Assembly (NCBI RefSeq): GCF_005844085.1
Contig: NZ_VCDI01000008.1
Location: 62,001 to 126,000, forward strand
Direction: 5' to 3'
DNA: 64,000 nucleotides
Origin: Lichenicoccus roseus
Lineage (GTDB): Bacteria > Pseudomonadota > Alphaproteobacteria > Acetobacterales > Acetobacteraceae
This document shows positions 61,467 to 64,000 of the stretch, piece by piece. Each line of letters begins with the position of its first letter. Positions within the stretch are counted from its first letter, which is position 1. The translations under genes and the position numbers were made by a program. The notes under the pieces were generated by a model. That model ran no database searches and was not told the DNA's origin. It worked only from the letters and a program-made list of their open reading frames with translations.

Positions 61467-61891
61467 TGCGCCTGGTCATCGACTGCTCGGTAGCTATGAA
61501 ATGGCTTATCGATGAAGACGGTAGCCAACTGGCACTTAGCATTCTCCGAACTGAGCATGAGCTTTTGTTACCGGACTTCTGGGCTGCCGAGGCGACAAGT
61601 GTCGTCTGGAAGCAGCACCGGCGAGGGCTAATAACCAAGGATGAGGCCGAATGGGGACTGCGGCTGCTCCTCGCTATGCCAAGGACCTCGACGCTCGACA
61701 TGGGGCTCTATTGGAGGGCGCTTCGTATCGGCATGGAGACGGGACAGAGCACGTACGACACGCTCTATCTCGCGTTCGCTATTGTAGCGAACGCTGACAA
61801 GCTCATCGTTGCTGACGCCCGCTTTCTGCAGACGATGAGGAAGGATTATGGAGACTTGATGATGGCGCTAGAGGATTGGCCTGCCGCTTAG
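61466..61891 (+). CDS. vapC: VapC-type PIN-domain ribonuclease toxin
   Basis: 141 residues. All PIN acidic sites are visible: Asp6 in LVIDCSVAMKWL, Glu in LLPDFWAAEATSVV, Asp in STYDTLYLAFAIV and Asp in LIVADARFLQTM. VapC proteins cleave tRNA or rRNA. The start overlaps the antitoxin stop, so the two are co-translated. It sits next to oriV and probably stabilises the plasmid by post-segregational killing. It is catalytically complete, unlike the PIN-like gene at 28722. Confidence 0.88.
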   Translation: MRLVIDCSVAMKWLIDEDGSQLALSILRTEHELLLPDFWAAEATSVVWKQHRRGLITKDEAEWGLRLLLAMPRTSTLDMGLYWRALRIGMETGQSTYDTLYLAFAIVANADKLIVADARFLQTMRKDYGDLMMALEDWPAA

Positions 61892-62571
61892 CAACTGATC
61901 ACTGGCTGAGCTGTAGAAGGTCGTCTATGGCGTCATTCCGCCTGCCGCAACCGCTCTGCCACCCCTATTGCCTCTAGAAGGCAAAGTGCCATCCCGAAGT
62001 TCAGCAGAAAACGAGCTATATCCTATCTCGCCATCAGGCATCGCGGCACGGGGTTAGCTTCGACTTGTTCGAACAGCGACAACGAGTCACTTTCTGCAAG
62101 CTCGCCAAGTCCGCAGGATGACTGCTCATCTCCGCCGCACGACCACTGCGGCACTGTTGTGCCGCCAGCGGCTCTGCGACGAGATGCCGTGATGCTCCAT
62201 AGCGGATGTAGAACCCGGCGACAGTTCGATGTCACGCCCAAGCCGAGACACCCGTGACAAGCTCATTGGGCAGCTTTTGCCGACATGCCAAGCCGGAAGG
62301 CAAAATCGACGTGGAAGAAGACCGCATTATCGTAACAGAGATGAGCAAACCGTAACGATGCGTGCAGAGGTGAGTGCCTCTGAATATCCGGGCGGCAGGC
62401 ATAGTTAAGAATTCGCCAACGCAACTATATGCAGAACCGTAACGTCTCCCGAGTGCTTTGGCATCCGGCTGGCGGGTCCATCGGACCCTGTTTCAGCTGC
62501 GCGTACCCTGGTGGCGGGGTAATCCGCACTGAAGTTGCGCGCGACTTGGCTTGGATGGCTTGAGGCTTGCG
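61892..62571. other. Intergenic region
   Basis: About 680 bases between vapC and the gene at 62572. No gene or clear repeat is visible; composition is mixed. Confidence 0.45.
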
Positions 62572-62985
62572 ATGACGGAGATCCAGAGACTGCGCCGGCT
62601 GCTGTCGGTCGAGCGTGCGCACCGCATGCAGCTTGAGAGTAACATCGAAATCCTGATCGAACTGCTGGCGGACACCAGGGAGCCGGCGATCAATACGCAG
62701 GCGAGCCTCAGGCACCTGCTGCGGGCGGTGCAGGCCGGTGGACGCCACGCACGGCAGCTCGACGTACGCTACCGTGCGGTCGTTCAAGAGCATGCAGGCC
62801 CGGTCGAAGCACTGCAGCGCAGCGAGGTGCCCGGGCTGCTTGGCGAGGCATCCAAGCTGAGCCTGCCTGGCTTCATCGAGTGGCTGTCGGAGCAGCGTCC
62901 GGACCTGGCGCAGGTCATCCGCGACGCGCGGGTCGGGCCTGATCCGGATCGCAATCCGAGCTGTGACGTTCTGCCAGGAGAGTAG
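62572..62985 (+). CDS. Hypothetical plasmid protein
   Basis: 137 residues from the ATG at 62572 (an in-frame ATG at 62551 would add 7). MTEIQRLRRLLSVERAHRMQ then ESNIEILIELLADTREPAIN is a helical, possibly coiled-coil N-terminus, followed by LLRAVQAGGRHARQLDVRYR and LPGFIEWLSEQRPDLAQVIR. No recognised family. It lies 226 bp before ardC and may belong to the same transfer or entry region. Confidence 0.55.
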   Translation: MTEIQRLRRLLSVERAHRMQLESNIEILIELLADTREPAINTQASLRHLLRAVQAGGRHARQLDVRYRAVVQEHAGPVEALQRSEVPGLLGEASKLSLPGFIEWLSEQRPDLAQVIRDARVGPDPDRNPSCDVLPGE

Positions 62986-63211
62986 GGCGGGCTTCGGTCA
63001 TCGCCGCGGACGCGGCGGTGCGGGGGCCGAGAGGCGTTGCCTCTTCTCTCCCCCCAAGCGGCTTCCACCCAGCTTCCTGCGCCGGCGCTGCGCTTTGGCT
63101 GCGTGCAGCCGGGCCCCTGCGAAGCCACTTGTCCCCGTCCATCTCCACCGCTCGCGCGGCCCCGGGAAGCAGCGCGCCAGAAGGCGCTGCTTCGCAGCCA
63201 GGGGAAGACAG

Positions 63212-64000
63212 ATGGACCAGACGATCACCGAGCGGACTGAGGCGCAGAGCCGGGCCGACATCTACCGGCGGATCACCGACAGCATCGTGGCGTCGATCGA
63301 GGCCGGGGCCGGCGCGTGGCGGATGCCCTGGCACAGTGGTGCCGATGGGGCAGCGCCGCTGCTACCGGTCAACCTGGCGACAGGACGAACCTACCGGGGT
63401 GTCAACACCGTGGTGCTGTGGGCGTCGGGACAGGCCAGATCGTATGGCAGTGCGGTGTGGGGGACGTATCGGCAGTGGCAGGAGCGCGGCGCCCAGGTGC
63501 GCAAGGGCGAGCAGGCCAGCCCCGTGGTGTTCTGGAAGGCCATGGACCGTTCCGGAGCGGAGGCCGGTTCCGAGGAGCAGGAGGATGCCCGTGGCAGCCG
63601 CCGGTTCGTCGCGCGTGGCTACAGCGTGTTCAACGCGGACCAGGTCGACGGCTTCGAGCAACCTACGCCCGTGCTGCTGCCGGAGACGCAGCGGATCGAG
63701 CGGGCCGAGCTGTTCTTCGACGGGGTCGGTGTGGTTGTCCGGCATGGCGGCAACCGGGCGTTCTACCGGCCGGTGCAGGACTGCATCCAGATGCCGCCGT
63801 TCGCGGCGTTCGCGGACGCGCTGTCGTACTACGCGGTGCTGGCGCATGAGGTGACGCACTGGACTGCGCATGCGAGCCGGTGTGCGCGGGATCTGGGCAG
63901 CCGGTTCGGTGACGAGAGCTATGCCGCGGAAGAGCTGGTGGCCGAGCTTGGTGCGGCCTTCCTGTGTGCCGATCTTGGTCTGGCTGTCACGCCTCGGCCG
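63212..64000 (+). CDS. ardC: ArdC-type antirestriction protein, 3' partial
   Basis: 263 residues are visible and the frame runs off the right edge. The ArdC N-terminal domain (IYRRITDSIVASIEAGAGAW, then RMPWH, NLATGRTYRGVN, TYRQWQERGAQVRKGEQASP) binds single-stranded DNA. A zincin-type HEVTHWTAH (about residue 214) and the downstream EELVAELGAAFLC belong to the ArdC peptidase part. ArdC protects incoming plasmids from restriction. Start at 63212 follows AGGGGAAG. Confidence 0.88.
   Translation, partial: MDQTITERTEAQSRADIYRRITDSIVASIEAGAGAWRMPWHSGADGAAPLLPVNLATGRTYRGVNTVVLWASGQARSYGSAVWGTYRQWQERGAQVRKGEQASPVVFWKAMDRSGAEAGSEEQEDARGSRRFVARGYSVFNADQVDGFEQPTPVLLPETQRIERAELFFDGVGVVVRHGGNRAFYRPVQDCIQMPPFAAFADALSYYAVLAHEVTHWTAHASRCARDLGSRFGDESYAAEELVAELGAAFLCADLGLAVTPRP

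Noticed and set aside
62023-62241. Minus-strand open frame in the vapC-to-62572 gap
   Set aside because: Cys/Ser-rich with no coding pattern and no start site.

Overview
The window is GC-rich DNA from an alphaproteobacterium, most likely a member of the Acetobacteraceae. That assignment is inferred from OprB-type porins, sugar porters, DmeRF and Cus/Cop gene types and codon use; no marker gene fixes the taxon. It is almost certainly part of a plasmid. Positions 55.8-61.2 kb carry an iteron-controlled repA, a ParA/ribbon-helix-helix partition pair, a perfect DnaA box and a VapBC module, and an ArdC-type antirestriction gene runs off the right edge.

Layout. 1-4.9 kb: copper resistance genes copD (5' end cut by the window), copA multicopper oxidase, copB and a Met-rich secreted protein. 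4.9-6.4 kb: OprB porin. 6.9-8.5 kb: dmeR-dmeF nickel/cobalt sensor and exporter with its operator. 8.5-15.2 kb: a cusA-cusB-cusC Cu/Ag efflux operon whose cusA has an in-frame stop, plus small accessory genes. 15.2-20.9 kb: a CueR-type regulon with several recognisable boxes, the CopA P-type ATPase, a Spy-like protein and cueR. 22.4-25.4 kb: a graveyard of IS66, IS21 and IS5-type fragments joined to one another. 25.9-32 kb: porin, small lipoproteins, a second barrel protein, and a three-gene operon of Phd-like antitoxin, degenerate PIN-like protein and patatin phospholipase. 32-41 kb: a two-component system followed by a complete RND tripartite pump. 41-48 kb: LysR regulator, CLC chloride channel, HtrA protease and a LOV photosensor kinase that lacks its phospho-accepting histidine. 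48-55.4 kb: AT-hook protein, ScpA-like protein with a partner gene, IS6 remnant, sugar transporter, ClpS and a tyrosine recombinase. 55.4-64 kb: the plasmid backbone.

The metal genes form one system for periplasmic and cytoplasmic copper: oxidation by CopA, export by the ATPase and the Cus pump, sensing by CueR. DmeRF adds Ni/Co efflux. The backbone carries many copies of a TATGAC-centred palindrome that probably marks one plasmid regulator's binding sites.

A recurring feature is genes broken by a single in-frame stop with the reading frame otherwise intact (cusA, a TPM-domain gene, a CueR-box peptide gene, a lipoprotein, istB, a guanylate kinase and the gene divergent from parA). I saw no tRNA, rRNA or CRISPR array by eye.
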